Made by a program: the position numbers and the translations under genes
The notes under the pieces: generated by a model
Told to the model about the DNA's origin: nothing
Database searches by the model: none
The model's input: only the letters and a program-made list of their open reading frames with translations
Shown here: one piece after another, positions 7,865 through 16,736 of the stretch
Position numbering within the stretch: the first letter of the stretch is position 1
How the letters are laid out: each line of letters begins with the position of its first letter
Source of the DNA: Actinomycetota bacterium
GTDB lineage: Bacteria > Actinomycetota > Actinomycetes > Actinomycetales > Microbacteriaceae
Assembly (NCBI GenBank): GCA_009704945.1
Contig: WLDG01000002.1
Span: 22,351-86,350 of the forward strand
DNA: 64,000 nt
Reading direction: 5' to 3'

Positions 7865-8686
7865 GTGGACAGCTCGAAAACTCGCACCCTAGGTCCTCGA
7901 CTCATTGTCGGGTTTAGCCTGGGTGGAATTTTTCTGCTTTCCCTTCTTCACCCACTGGCTTTCACTACTTGGGCAGCATTTGCGGCTTTCATGGCTTTGA
8001 GGGAACTTACCGCAGTTCTTAGAGCGGCCGGTTGGCTTGTTCCAAAAATTACACCCCTGGCAGCTGTTGCAATTCTTTATTCAACTTATCTTTACGGCAC
8101 AGCAGGACAGTGGCTGTCATTATTGATTTGCGTAGGCGTGCTTGTGACTATTCGAGGGGTCGAGCTTTTAGCCGGCAAGAATTTTCTCTCCGTGAAGCAG
8201 GCCCTGAGAGAATTTGGGGCAATTGCTTTTCAATTGGTTTATGTCCCGTTGCTAATTAGCTTTGCAGTTCTTTTGATTAACAAACCAAATGGAGTGTTAT
8301 GGGTATTTCTGCTCGTAATCACGGTCGTTATGATCGACTCCTTTGGCTACCTGGTCGGTCGGTTCTTTGGCAGAACCAAGCTGATCCCCGCCATTTCGCC
8401 CAAAAAGACTTGGGAGGGATTCCTGGCTTCTGTGGCAGGAGCACTTGCCGGGGGATTCCTTGCAGGGTATTTATTAGGCAGTTCGGTCTGGTTTGGTTTA
8501 CTCTTTGGAATATCACTACTAGTCAGTTCGGTTTTGGGAGATCTTTCAGAATCACTGATCAAACGTGATTTGAACGTCAAGGACATGGGGGATGTCCTAC
8601 CAGGGCATGGAGGGTTTATGGATCGCTTGGATTCAATGCTGCCATCCAGCTTCGTTGCATATTTACTCTCGCTAGTTATTTTCTAG
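7865..8686 (+). CDS. cdsA: Phosphatidate cytidylyltransferase
   Basis: Makes CDP-diacylglycerol from phosphatidate and CTP, the precursor of membrane phospholipids. The 273-residue protein has about seven to eight hydrophobic segments. The family signature is complete near the C-terminus: SESLIKRDLNVKDMGDVLPG, then HGGFMDRLDS. An SPKKTWEGF block precedes it near residue 178. It begins with GTG at 7865 directly after frr, and its stop abuts the next gene, so it is in the middle of the pyrH-frr-cdsA unit. Confidence 0.96.
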   Translation: MDSSKTRTLGPRLIVGFSLGGIFLLSLLHPLAFTTWAAFAAFMALRELTAVLRAAGWLVPKITPLAAVAILYSTYLYGTAGQWLSLLICVGVLVTIRGVELLAGKNFLSVKQALREFGAIAFQLVYVPLLISFAVLLINKPNGVLWVFLLVITVVMIDSFGYLVGRFFGRTKLIPAISPKKTWEGFLASVAGALAGGFLAGYLLGSSVWFGLLFGISLLVSSVLGDLSESLIKRDLNVKDMGDVLPGHGGFMDRLDSMLPSSFVAYLLSLVIF

Positions 8687-9226
8687 ATGACCATTCAACG
8701 AGTTTCATCCAGATTGCTCGGCTATGACCCCGAGCAGGTAGATGGGCTGCTGGATCGAGTTCGGCGCCAGTATGAAAATCCGAATAGCAGAATTGTGACA
8801 CCAGGAATGCTTGCAGTCGCGAAGTTTGAGCTAGTTCCAGGTGGTTATAGATTTGATGAAGTCGATGCCGCAATTGCGAAAATCGCTGATGATTTTGAAA
8901 TTAGAGAAATTACTGAGCGAATCACCAGATTCGGCAAGACCGAAATAAAGAAAGATGTTCGTAAGTTAATCGGACAGGTATCTGAAGTTTTGGCACAGCC
9001 ATCTAAGGAAAGATTTTCACCCTCAAAAAATGGGTACAAAGCCAAAGAAGTTGAGAAACTCATTTCGCAGCTAAGAATCCTTGAAGGGCAACTTCTCGGA
9101 CCCGAGCCGATGGTACTCAGAACCAGCGAACTCGGCAGCGCCAAGGGTGGACCAAATAAATCAGAGGTTAATGAGTTTTTAGCTATGGCGGTTACAGCCT
9201 TGCATACCCAGCGTTTATTGGGATGA
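8687..9226 (+). CDS. DivIVA-motif repeat protein
   Basis: A 179-residue soluble protein with no membrane segment. It holds several copies of the short motif that opens DivIVA proteins: LLGYDPEQVDGLLDRV near residue 10, GGYRFDEVDAAIAKI near 52, NGYKAKEVEKLISQL near 117, and a weaker GGPNKSEVNEFLAMA near 155. In DivIVA this segment binds curved or anionic membrane. The gene starts on the base after cdsA, which suggests a link with membrane phospholipid or polar growth; such DivIVA-domain genes next to cdsA are known in Microbacteriaceae. No classic long coiled coil follows the motifs, so it is not a canonical Wag31/DivIVA. Exact function unknown. Confidence 0.7.
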   Translation: MTIQRVSSRLLGYDPEQVDGLLDRVRRQYENPNSRIVTPGMLAVAKFELVPGGYRFDEVDAAIAKIADDFEIREITERITRFGKTEIKKDVRKLIGQVSEVLAQPSKERFSPSKNGYKAKEVEKLISQLRILEGQLLGPEPMVLRTSELGSAKGGPNKSEVNEFLAMAVTALHTQRLLG

Positions 9227-9278
9227 TTGCCAAAAAATCGCTTTAGCCAATAGGCTTAAGGCTTCTCCCAGGAGGAAT

Positions 9279-9857
9279 GTGGGAAGACACGCGCTTCAAA
9301 GAACACGCCCAAGGCGACACCTATTCGCATTGGGCTACTTTTTTGCATCCTCACTGGTCATGGTCACAATTGTGGATCCTTACTCTGGAACCATGGCGAG
9401 TGCGGATGCGGTCAATACATTTGACGCGCCCGGGGAATATCAGACCCTCACCATCAAGCCCGTAGCTGATGGAGATTTTGCCAGAGCGGACTTTGAAGTG
9501 GTTTCTGGCCAGCGTGCCAGAGGTGTAACGGTTCGTATCGCGCCATATCCTGAACCAGGAACCCCGAAAGCATTTGCGCTGCAAGAAGTAACTTCCCGTA
9601 ATTGGGATTACAACCAATTTTCCTGTTTAGTTAAACTTTGGGAACGTGAAAGCAATTGGCGCTGGAATGCAACAAATCGTTCTTCTGGAGCCTATGGAAT
9701 TCCGCAGTCTCTTCCGGCAAGCAAGATGGCTTCTGCGGGGGCTGATTGGCGCACTAATCCAGAAACACAGATTCTTTGGGGCCTGGGCTACATCGATGGG
9801 CGCTATGGTTCTCCCTGCGCCGCACTTGTTCACTCCGATGTTCATAACTGGTACTGA
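9279..9857 (+). CDS. Exported lysozyme-fold (lytic transglycosylase/Apf-like) protein
   Basis: A 192-residue protein with a basic N-terminus and one hydrophobic segment (about residues 16-32), so exported or anchored. The C-terminal half has the lysozyme-like pattern found in actinobacterial transglycosylases and in the C-terminal domain of aggregation-promoting factors: KLWERESNWRWNATN (Glu as probable acid catalyst), SGAYGIPQ and ILWGLGYIDGRYGSPC. It starts with GTG at 9279 behind GGAGG; the spacing of three bases is short. An upstream TAGGCT (9251-9256) fits a -10 box with a ~22-base leader. The next gene overlaps its stop (TGATG). A peptidoglycan-cleaving role is likely but not proven by sequence. 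Confidence 0.75.
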   Translation: MGRHALQRTRPRRHLFALGYFFASSLVMVTIVDPYSGTMASADAVNTFDAPGEYQTLTIKPVADGDFARADFEVVSGQRARGVTVRIAPYPEPGTPKAFALQEVTSRNWDYNQFSCLVKLWERESNWRWNATNRSSGAYGIPQSLPASKMASAGADWRTNPETQILWGLGYIDGRYGSPCAALVHSDVHNWY

Positions 9858-10153
9858 TGGCAAGAGGGAAGCGCCGTCGAAACGCTCCTAAGCGGGAGTA
9901 CGAAGAGCTTGACATAACGCGCCTAAGAACAAGTATTCCTCATGTTGAAATCAAGCGTGGAATTGAGTTTGAGGTATCTCAGACAGCGGGAAGCAATGCA
10001 GAAGAGGGAAAAAGTTGGGTTTGCCCAGTCTGCGTAGTTCTAATCACCCCGGGGGTTGTCCACACGGTTGCCTGGGACACTCATCGGGGAGTGCAATCAA
10101 GACGCCACTTTCACAATCACTGCTGGAAAATTTTTGACGGCTTATTGCCATGA
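9857..10153 (+). CDS. Small conserved zinc-ribbon-like protein
   Basis: A 98-residue basic protein starting with an Arg/Lys-rich tail. The C-terminal half carries likely metal ligands: Cys56 and Cys59 (CPVC), His69, then RRHFHNHC with His84, His86, His88 and Cys89. The arrangement CxxC ... VHTVAW ... RRHxHxxCW is, as I recall, a conserved actinobacterial family without known function. It overlaps the transglycosylase stop (TGATG) and ends by overlapping the hydrolase start (ATGA), so the three genes are translationally coupled. The basic tail would suit nucleic-acid binding, but nothing in the sequence proves it. Confidence 0.7.
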   Translation: MARGKRRRNAPKREYEELDITRLRTSIPHVEIKRGIEFEVSQTAGSNAEEGKSWVCPVCVVLITPGVVHTVAWDTHRGVQSRRHFHNHCWKIFDGLLP

Positions 10154-10857
10154 ATGAAATTAGATCCAATACCGAACTCCCGAGTGTCAGAGAAGAAATC
10201 GAGCTTCATACTGAGGACGGTCAGATTCTGGTCGGTGAGCTATCCACTCCGGTAGGAAGTGCTCCTGTCGCCACTCTGATTACCTTGCATCCGTTGCCAA
10301 CCCATGGTGGATTTATGGATTCACACCTGTTTAGAAAAATGGCAAACCGTCTGCCACATCAACTTTCGGTTGCCGTGTTTAGATTCAACACCAGAGGAAC
10401 TCAATCACCGCGAGGGCAGTCCACTGGTCAGTTTGATGGCGGAGTTTCAGAGAAGTTTGATGTGGCTGCTGCTGTGAAGTTTTGCCAAGACAGAGGATTG
10501 CCGAGACTTTGGCTAGTTGGGTGGTCATTTGGCACGGAACTTGCCATCAAATATGGCCCAGACCATGCGATTGAAGGCGCTATTTTGCTCTCGCCACCAT
10601 TACATCGAGCAACTAGCGAAGACCTTGAACGCTGGAACCAATGCCCAGCCCAGTTGATCGCCTTGGTGCCTGAGCTGGATGAGTTTCTAAACCCAGCGGA
10701 GGCCGCGCTGCGGTTTGCGGTAGTTCCAAAGATAAAGCTGCAGGCTTTCGATGGCGAAAAGCACTTATGGGTTGGTGAGCAGGCTACTCGCCGAGTCTTC
10801 GATGCGATTGCAGAGGCTGTGGTGCCGGGGTCAGCACCGTTGCCAACCTTCTATTAG
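10150..10857 (+). CDS. Alpha/beta hydrolase
   Basis: A cytoplasmic serine hydrolase of 235 residues, of unknown substrate. The nucleophile elbow is GWSFG with Ser126; Asp177 in VPELDEF and His205 in GEKHLW complete a plausible triad. The N-terminal strand pattern LITLHPLPTHGG and FRFNTRGTQ resembles dienelactone-hydrolase-like and CapK/YsgA-type short hydrolases. It starts four bases inside the preceding gene (ATGA) and ends by overlapping the convergent AI-2E-type permease by four bases. Confidence 0.8.
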   Translation: MNEIRSNTELPSVREEIELHTEDGQILVGELSTPVGSAPVATLITLHPLPTHGGFMDSHLFRKMANRLPHQLSVAVFRFNTRGTQSPRGQSTGQFDGGVSEKFDVAAAVKFCQDRGLPRLWLVGWSFGTELAIKYGPDHAIEGAILLSPPLHRATSEDLERWNQCPAQLIALVPELDEFLNPAEAALRFAVVPKIKLQAFDGEKHLWVGEQATRRVFDAIAEAVVPGSAPLPTFY

Positions 10858-11903
10858 CGCTCTTGTTGGCGCGGCATCCAAACTTCTCTCACAAGCAAAA
10901 GAATTGCAGCCGCGACTGGAATTGCTACTAGTGCCCCAAGTACACCTAAAAGTGTGCCACCAACGAGTGCGGCAATTACAACCACCGCAGCTGGGATGGC
11001 AACAGCCTTTTGCATTACGCGTGGGCTAATCAGATAAGCCTCAATTTGTAGATAGACCAAGTAGTAGATCAGAACAATTGGCACGAAAGCTGCGCCAGAA
11101 AGGTAAGTAACGCCAACAACCAGGATTCCAGCGCTGGCAGGACCGATCAGCGGAATTAGGGCTAACAAAAATGCTGCCAAGCTCAGTAGAAGGGCAAATG
11201 GTGAGCCGACAATTGTTAGCAAGCTAAAAAGAAGTAATGAATGAAGCAGGGCAACCGAAGTTTGACCCATCACCCATCTTCCAACGGAAATTGAAATTTG
11301 GTCAGTTAGCTTGCGGAAGCTCTCACGCTTAGTCTTAGCAACCAATAAGCCCAGGTAGTCTTTGAGTGATTCCAGCGAAACCATAAAGTAAATACTTAGA
11401 ATCACAACAATCACGAATCCTACGACACCACTTAGGACGCCAACACCAATCTGAAAAACACCACCGAGCAGGGTTGGCCAATTGCTCGAGTTGCTAACGA
11501 AGTTAATCGCGGTTTCTGCAGCGGTTGATATTGCTCCACCGAGCTGAGCGTCATAACTGGCGATTAGTCGATTGTCGACAATGTTCTCAATAATGGTTGG
11601 AAATCGCCCGATTAGCTTTCCTGCTTCAGAGACAGCGGTTGGCAGGATTGCCCAAAGTAGCAGTGCTACTACTGATAAGAATCCTAAAATCACGATGATT
11701 ACAGCCAGTGGCCTCGGCAGCTTTGCCTTGATCATCATTCTTACAAGGGGATCCATCCCGAGGGCAATAAACAGTGCTAGGCCCACGTAGGTGAGGATGG
11801 TAGCGAGTTGCCCTATTGCCGCTCCAAAGAAAATGGCAGCCAGAACTCCTAGCCCGCCAAGAAAACCAATCTGGAAGGCGTTGATGATTCTGGCTCTTTC
11901 CAT
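10854..11903 (-). CDS. AI-2E family (PerM-like) transporter
   Basis: A 349-residue membrane protein of the AI-2E/TqsA/PerM superfamily with about seven to eight hydrophobic segments: a hydrophobic N-terminal pair (IGFLGGLGVLAAIFF, LTYVGLALFIALG), a third at about 65-90, a soluble loop, and a C-terminal bundle with the family stretch LIPLIGPASAGI and LISPRVMQK. Some family members export autoinducer-2 or act as Na+/H+ antiporters; the substrate here cannot be told from sequence. Its start overlaps the stop of the coiled-coil gene upstream (TAATG), and that stop region supplies a GGAGG ribosome site, so the two are coupled. Confidence 0.85.
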   Translation of the reverse strand: MERARIINAFQIGFLGGLGVLAAIFFGAAIGQLATILTYVGLALFIALGMDPLVRMMIKAKLPRPLAVIIVILGFLSVVALLLWAILPTAVSEAGKLIGRFPTIIENIVDNRLIASYDAQLGGAISTAAETAINFVSNSSNWPTLLGGVFQIGVGVLSGVVGFVIVVILSIYFMVSLESLKDYLGLLVAKTKRESFRKLTDQISISVGRWVMGQTSVALLHSLLLFSLLTIVGSPFALLLSLAAFLLALIPLIGPASAGILVVGVTYLSGAAFVPIVLIYYLVYLQIEAYLISPRVMQKAVAIPAAVVVIAALVGGTLLGVLGALVAIPVAAAILLLVREVWMPRQQER

Positions 11904-12967
11904 TAGTCCTCCAAGTTTTTGAGTTCAGCTACCACTGTGCTCAGATTCTTCAAGTAAGCCTTAGCGGCTGCAACTGCGTTTTCTACGCTAGCAAGTTCTG
12001 CCTTGGCATTGCGGAGCAACTTGCCGGCTTCTTCTTGGGCTGCTGAGCTAATTGCTACTGCTTCTAATTCAGCTGAGTGGATTAGTGCCTCTGCACGAGA
12101 CCTAGCCTCTTGCAGCATCTTGGCTTGTGACCGAGAAGTTTCCATTTCCAGCGTCTGAACCTCGAGTCGGAGTTTTGCAGCCACACCCTTTAGCTCAGAT
12201 ATGTCGGTTTGGGCAGATTCCAAATAGAGCTGCGTCTGCCTTACGGCTTCCTGGTGTTTTTCTAGATATTCATTCTCGGCGTCTCTGCGGCGGTTGATTA
12301 GCTGAGCCTCTAATTCGGCAAGAGCTGCTTCTTTCGCTCTTTGGTCAACGGGTATTTCTGTGGCCAGCAGAAATTTCTTGCTGGCAAACTGAGCCTCTAG
12401 TTCGGCTTTTCTTTGCTCAAGCTCTCTGCGAGCAGTAGTTCTAAGCGAAGCAATTTCTGTTGCCACCTGCCCACGAATTCGTGCAGCTTCCGCTTCGGCT
12501 TCTTTGACCAGTTCGCTGGCCTTCTCCTGAGACTGCTTGAGAAGCTGTTCCGCCTCAAGATTTGCAGCTGAAATTCTTCGACTGCTTCTGCGTTCCGCCG
12601 ACGCCAGCTGTTCCTCGTAACGCTGCTCCAAATCTTTGATGCGTTCAGCCAGATCAGCTTCAGTACGAGCGATGAGCTCATCAGCTTGGGCTTGCGAGTC
12701 CTGTTTGAGCTTGAGGGCTATCTCTTCGGCATTTGAAATAAGGTTGGAAGCCTTGCTGCCAAGGGCCGTATAGCTTGGTTGGGCACGCAGGCTGATTTCC
12801 TGCTCGGCATCTGTGAGTTTTTGACTAAGGAGCCTCAGTTGCTCAGCTAATTCTGAGCTGGTTTCCTGTAAACGCACTATTTCGGCGCTTAAAACCTTGA
12901 TTTCGCGGTCTACTGCCTGGGGGTCATAGCCGCGTCGAACTATCTCGAAGCGTGAATCTGCGGCCAA
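11903..12967 (-). CDS. DivIVA-like long coiled-coil protein
   Basis: A 354-residue protein that is almost wholly coiled coil, rich in Glu, Ala, Arg and Gln, with no membrane segment. The N-terminal ~25 residues hold the DivIVA-type motif RRGYDPQAVDREIKVL. It resembles the actinobacterial polar scaffold proteins (DivIVA, Scy/FilP type), and a role in cell-pole or septum organisation is inferred. The start is a TTG at 12967 behind GAGGTAGGGG. It is coupled to the AI-2E-type permease by a TAATG overlap and is divergent from the membrane protein at 13028. It is a second DivIVA-motif protein in the window and could be a cargo or partner of the true DivIVA. Confidence 0.75.
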   Translation of the reverse strand: MAADSRFEIVRRGYDPQAVDREIKVLSAEIVRLQETSSELAEQLRLLSQKLTDAEQEISLRAQPSYTALGSKASNLISNAEEIALKLKQDSQAQADELIARTEADLAERIKDLEQRYEEQLASAERRSSRRISAANLEAEQLLKQSQEKASELVKEAEAEAARIRGQVATEIASLRTTARRELEQRKAELEAQFASKKFLLATEIPVDQRAKEAALAELEAQLINRRRDAENEYLEKHQEAVRQTQLYLESAQTDISELKGVAAKLRLEVQTLEMETSRSQAKMLQEARSRAEALIHSAELEAVAISSAAQEEAGKLLRNAKAELASVENAVAAAKAYLKNLSTVVAELKNLED

Positions 12968-13027
12968 GTGCCCCTACCTCTGCGAGTAAACTTTCCAAGC
13001 TAGCAAAGTCTACTCGGAGCCCTACTT

Positions 13028-14725
13028 ATGCGCATTTGGATTGCCCTCGTGCTGTTTGTGGGCGGCCTTGTCACGGGCAGCATTGGGGTGGTTAACCAGC
13101 TAGAAAATCAGCCCTTGGATCGCATCATTGCCTCCAGCACGCTGCTTGAGCCAACGACCTACGTCTTTATCCCAAGCAAAGTCCTCAGTTCTTACCCAGC
13201 GCCTGTTTCGGTTGAATCGCTAGGTCCACTAGTTTTTCTTGCAACCGGTAGAGATTCCGATATTCAGGCCTGGATTGGTGATAGTCCATATGTGGAGTTA
13301 GGACTTCGAATCGACGAAGAGGCCAAACGCGCCGAACTGGTTGAACTTGTTCGAGAAGGTACTGGGGCGCTTGCTGACCCGAGAGGGGCAGATCTTTGGA
13401 GGAGCGAGGTTGTAGGGGAATCAAGCGCCAAGCTCTCTGCTCCACTTGATGGTGAATCGGGAATGCTACTTGCCTCAAATGGAATCGAAGAGGCCCCTAG
13501 GGCCGTTTCTGTTGTTTGGGATTTACCCGATGAACCAGGACCCATTGCTCCAATTACTTTTCTAGCAATTGCTCTTTTAATCGCGGGATCCATCATGGCG
13601 CTTTGGGATGCTAAAGATTACTGGACAAAACGACGCAGAAAAGTTACTGGTCCAAAACCACCCAAACGTCGAGCTCCAAGAAGAGCTGTAAGTCAGGCTG
13701 GGCAAACTCGTAAGAGTGGACGCCGAGCAAAGCTTGCGATGGTGAGTGCAACTGTGTTGGCGGTTAGCATCTTGAGCGGTTGCGTGCCGGACTATCAGAG
13801 CCCAATTGTTTCACCATCACCTTTGCCAGCTCCGCAAACCCTTACGCCAGCTGTTACCGCTGAGCAGGGGCAGCGAATCTTGAACGAAGTGATTACCCTC
13901 TTGCAGGATGCAGATCAAACTTTGAACCGAGAGGTTCTTGAGACACGCGCATCTGGACCAGCCTTAGAGGCAAGAAGATTTGAATACAACTTGGTTCGTC
14001 GCTTCACTGAAACCGACCGAGATCCAATGCCGTTATTAGCAGAGCCCATTCAGTTGTTCCTGCCACCTGCCACTGACACCTGGCCTCGCAATATGTTGTT
14101 TGTTACTGGTGAAGAGAACCTGCAGGTCTACATCTTGCAACAACTAGGCCCAAGGGACAATTACACGCTCTACTTCTATGCCAACTTGCTCCCTGGCGCA
14201 GACTTCCCCGAAGTTGCCTCGGAATTGATTGGCGCGAGCCAGCTGAAGCCGGACAACAAGTTCTTGAAAGTTTCGCCAGACGTTCTAGCAGTTGCAGTTG
14301 GAGACCTGCTAAACCTTGGAGCAGAATCCAGCTGGTCGTTGGTGCTTGATCCAAATAACGACTACATTCGCGACGTATCCAGCGTTCAGCAGGGGCTTGT
14401 GGAGACTCTGACAAATGCGAACTTGACATTCGACCACGCTTTATCTGACCAGGTTCCAGTTCTACTCTCGACCGTTGATGGTGGAGCACTAGTGGGAATT
14501 TACATGGTTGATACCTACCGCATTATTCCTCGCTCCCGAGGCGATGCTGTCGCTATCTCAGGTGATGAGGCAATCTTGCTTGGGTCTGGTGGTTCGGCCA
14601 GTGGAATTGAGACTAGATATGGTGCGATGCTTTTGTTCTACGTTCCAGCCGCCGGGAGTGATGAACGCATCAGTCTGCTGGCAGCCACTCAGCAACTCAT
14701 GACCGTTGAGGCGGTGGACGATTGA
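13028..14725 (+). CDS. Large membrane protein with an internal lipobox, function unknown
   Basis: A 565-residue protein I cannot assign to a function. Residues 1-22 form a first membrane segment, 23-172 an extracytoplasmic part, and 174-194 a second segment. A very basic cytoplasmic linker (about 201-235, rich in Lys, Arg and Pro) is followed by a third hydrophobic stretch ending in VSILSGC, which is a good lipobox with Cys252. Residues 252-565 would then be outside, opening with a Pro/Ser-rich linker. The protein looks like a fusion of a bitopic protein and a lipoprotein. An internal ATG at 13739 (Met238) could start the lipoprotein alone, but has no clear ribosome site. Its stop overlaps the next gene's start. 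Confidence 0.7.
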   Translation: MRIWIALVLFVGGLVTGSIGVVNQLENQPLDRIIASSTLLEPTTYVFIPSKVLSSYPAPVSVESLGPLVFLATGRDSDIQAWIGDSPYVELGLRIDEEAKRAELVELVREGTGALADPRGADLWRSEVVGESSAKLSAPLDGESGMLLASNGIEEAPRAVSVVWDLPDEPGPIAPITFLAIALLIAGSIMALWDAKDYWTKRRRKVTGPKPPKRRAPRRAVSQAGQTRKSGRRAKLAMVSATVLAVSILSGCVPDYQSPIVSPSPLPAPQTLTPAVTAEQGQRILNEVITLLQDADQTLNREVLETRASGPALEARRFEYNLVRRFTETDRDPMPLLAEPIQLFLPPATDTWPRNMLFVTGEENLQVYILQQLGPRDNYTLYFYANLLPGADFPEVASELIGASQLKPDNKFLKVSPDVLAVAVGDLLNLGAESSWSLVLDPNNDYIRDVSSVQQGLVETLTNANLTFDHALSDQVPVLLSTVDGGALVGIYMVDTYRIIPRSRGDAVAISGDEAILLGSGGSASGIETRYGAMLLFYVPAAGSDERISLLAATQQLMTVEAVDD

Positions 14726-15552
14726 ATAATTTTGGCGGCGCTATGGATCTCTCTTCTCTAAGTGGCGGGGGAGAAAAGCTCACGATTGCAGATTGGCTTA
14801 TCCTCGCCGATCAGCAGACCTTGCGTAGCTACCTCAAGTTGAGCGAGCAGGTTCCAGTTCTTTTGTTCATTAGCGACGATTCAGAATCATCCAATCGTTT
14901 GCGGCAGCTACTACTTAAGATTATTTCTGCGAGCGAAGGAAGATTCGCTGGGCTGGAAGTCAGCCTCACCACATCCCCACAGCTCGCCCAGGCAGTCGGC
15001 GTCTCAGCGGCACCTGCCATGTTGGCACTTTTAGCTGGGCAGCCTGCACCGCTGTTCCAGGGGGAAATTGAACAATCCCAGCTAATGCAAGTTTTGTCTC
15101 AAGTTCTCCAACTTGCAGCACAGAATTCAATTTCTGGTCGTGTACAGATTGGAGCAACTCCTACTCAAAAGCAGTTGAGCAAAGAACACGAAGCAGCCAT
15201 TGCGGCGGTCGAAGCTGGAGATCTGCCAGCAGCAAAGTCACTGTTTGAAAAATTGCTCAAGGAATACCCAAACGATTTTGATGCAAAAGCAGGGTTAGCC
15301 CAGGTGGAGCTAATGATTAGGTTGACCAGTAAAGAACTCACCCCACTCGATCAACTTATGCTTTCGGCTGATCAGTTACTGGTATCGAGAGACCCAGCAC
15401 AAGCCTTTAGCGTTCTGCTTGACCTATTTAGAGATCGAGTTTCCGATAGAGACGCTATTCGCGAGCGACTCTTACAACTGTTCTCACTGTTTCCTGAGGG
15501 TGATGAGCCGGTCATTTCGGCACGCAAGCAATTGACTGCCTTGCTGTTCTAA
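14722..15552 (+). CDS. CnoX/YbbN-like protein (thioredoxin fold plus TPR)
   Basis: A 276-residue cytoplasmic protein: a thioredoxin-like domain at about 25-130, a linker, and helical TPR-like repeats at about 155-276 (AAVEAGDLPAAKSLFEKLL). This is the architecture of YbbN/CnoX, which holds unfolded clients for the chaperones. The thioredoxin CxxC is absent: the position reads SDDSESSNR, so it has no redox activity of the usual type. TTG at 14722 overlaps the stop of the preceding gene (TTGA); an ATG at 14743 is the alternative start. Coupling to the upstream membrane protein hints at a shared task that is not known. Confidence 0.75.
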   Translation: MNNFGGAMDLSSLSGGGEKLTIADWLILADQQTLRSYLKLSEQVPVLLFISDDSESSNRLRQLLLKIISASEGRFAGLEVSLTTSPQLAQAVGVSAAPAMLALLAGQPAPLFQGEIEQSQLMQVLSQVLQLAAQNSISGRVQIGATPTQKQLSKEHEAAIAAVEAGDLPAAKSLFEKLLKEYPNDFDAKAGLAQVELMIRLTSKELTPLDQLMLSADQLLVSRDPAQAFSVLLDLFRDRVSDRDAIRERLLQLFSLFPEGDEPVISARKQLTALLF

Positions 15553-15553
15553 C

Positions 15554-15559
15554 TAGGCT
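15554..15559 (+). promoter_or_regulatory. -10 box TAGGCT, leaderless start of the cysteine desulfurase gene
   Basis: TAGGCT is followed by seven bases and the ATG at 15567. It overlaps the end of the preceding gene's stop region by two bases and leaves no room for a ribosome site. Confidence 0.5.
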
Positions 15560-15566
15560 TGACACA

Positions 15567-16727
15567 ATGGCAGTTTTTCTCGATCACGCGGCTACTTCTC
15601 CGCTTCGGCCTGAGGCGCTTTCGGCGCTGAATCAGGCACTGTTGCAACTGGGAAACCCTTCGTCAATTCACTCTCACGGTCAAGCCACCAGAGAGATTTT
15701 GGAACAGGCTCGTGACCAAATCGCGAACAGTGTGGGCTGCAATCGCTCTGAAGTGGTTTTTAGTTCAGGTGGCACCGAAGCAAACAATCAGGCTGTTAAG
15801 GGAATCTGGTGGAGCAGGAGTAGTAGCGAGCGCAAGCTAATAATATCGTCACCCCTTGAGCACAAAGCGCTTCTTGATCCCATTCAGTGGCTGGTAGAAC
15901 ACGAAGGCGCCGAGTTAGTGGAGCTACCGATTAGCAATGGACATGTTTCTTTAGCCGCGCTTGAGGAAATTCTTAGAGAGCGCTCCCAAGAGATCGTGCT
16001 GATTAGTTTGATGTGGGTGAATAACGAAACTGGCGTTATCACTGATATTGAGGCTGTGACAGAGATTGCCAAACCGTATGGGATTCCGGTTCATTCAGAT
16101 GCAATTGCTGCACTTGGCCGCATTCCAATTGATTTTGCTAAATCCGGTCTCTATGCCATGAGCATCTCTGGGCACAAAGTTGGAGCCCCGATTGGCATTG
16201 GAGCTTTAGTAGTGAGAAGAGACGCGAAGCCAGTGAATCTTATTCACGGTGGTGGGCAAGAGCGTGGACTTCGTTCTGGCACGATGAATTATTCACTGGC
16301 TAGTGCTTTTGGAGCCGCGGCTGAGCTTGCGGTGAGACAGATGAGTGAGACTCAATCAAGGCTTAGGGTTTTACGAGACAAAATTGAAACTGCCATCACC
16401 GCAGCAATACCCTCCGCAGTTCTGACAGCCAAGAATTCAATAAGAGTAGAGCACAATGCTCACTTCATTTTTCCGGGTGTCAACAATGATTCTTTGCTTT
16501 TCCTTCTTGACCAGCAGGGTATCAGCGTTTCAGCCGGCAGTGCCTGCCAGGCTGGGGTGCTTGGACCTTCACATGTCTTAATTGGGATGGGCTACTCAGA
16601 AGCGGACGCCGCGAGCTGTATTCGGGTAAGTCTGGGATACAACACAACCGAAGCAGATGTCGATGTCTTCGTGAATGGCCTGATCGAGGCATATCCCAAG
16701 GCATTAGCCGCATCCCCAATGCCGTAG
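15567..16727 (+). CDS. Cysteine desulfurase (IscS/NifS family)
   Basis: PLP enzyme that takes sulfur from cysteine as a persulfide for tRNA thiolation and iron-sulfur clusters. The 386-residue sequence has the N-terminal FLDHAATSPLRPEAL, the PLP lysine Lys204 in SISGHKVGAP, and the sulfur-carrying Cys327 in SAGSACQAG. His99 in SPLEHK and Asp178 in HSDAIAA are the expected cofactor contacts. It is followed after 21 bases by mnmA, the enzyme that uses its sulfur for 2-thiouridine, a common actinobacterial pairing. It differs from SufS type proteins, which have a shorter catalytic loop. Confidence 0.93.
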   Translation: MAVFLDHAATSPLRPEALSALNQALLQLGNPSSIHSHGQATREILEQARDQIANSVGCNRSEVVFSSGGTEANNQAVKGIWWSRSSSERKLIISSPLEHKALLDPIQWLVEHEGAELVELPISNGHVSLAALEEILRERSQEIVLISLMWVNNETGVITDIEAVTEIAKPYGIPVHSDAIAALGRIPIDFAKSGLYAMSISGHKVGAPIGIGALVVRRDAKPVNLIHGGGQERGLRSGTMNYSLASAFGAAAELAVRQMSETQSRLRVLRDKIETAITAAIPSAVLTAKNSIRVEHNAHFIFPGVNNDSLLFLLDQQGISVSAGSACQAGVLGPSHVLIGMGYSEADAASCIRVSLGYNTTEADVDVFVNGLIEAYPKALAASPMP

Positions 16728-16736
16728 CAGGCAATT

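Noticed and set aside
9277..9465. Plus-strand frame starting at the ATG one base after GGAGGA
   Set aside because: The overlapping frame from the GTG at 9279 encodes a recognisable lysozyme-fold protein; this one has no domain and too short a spacing to the ribosome site.
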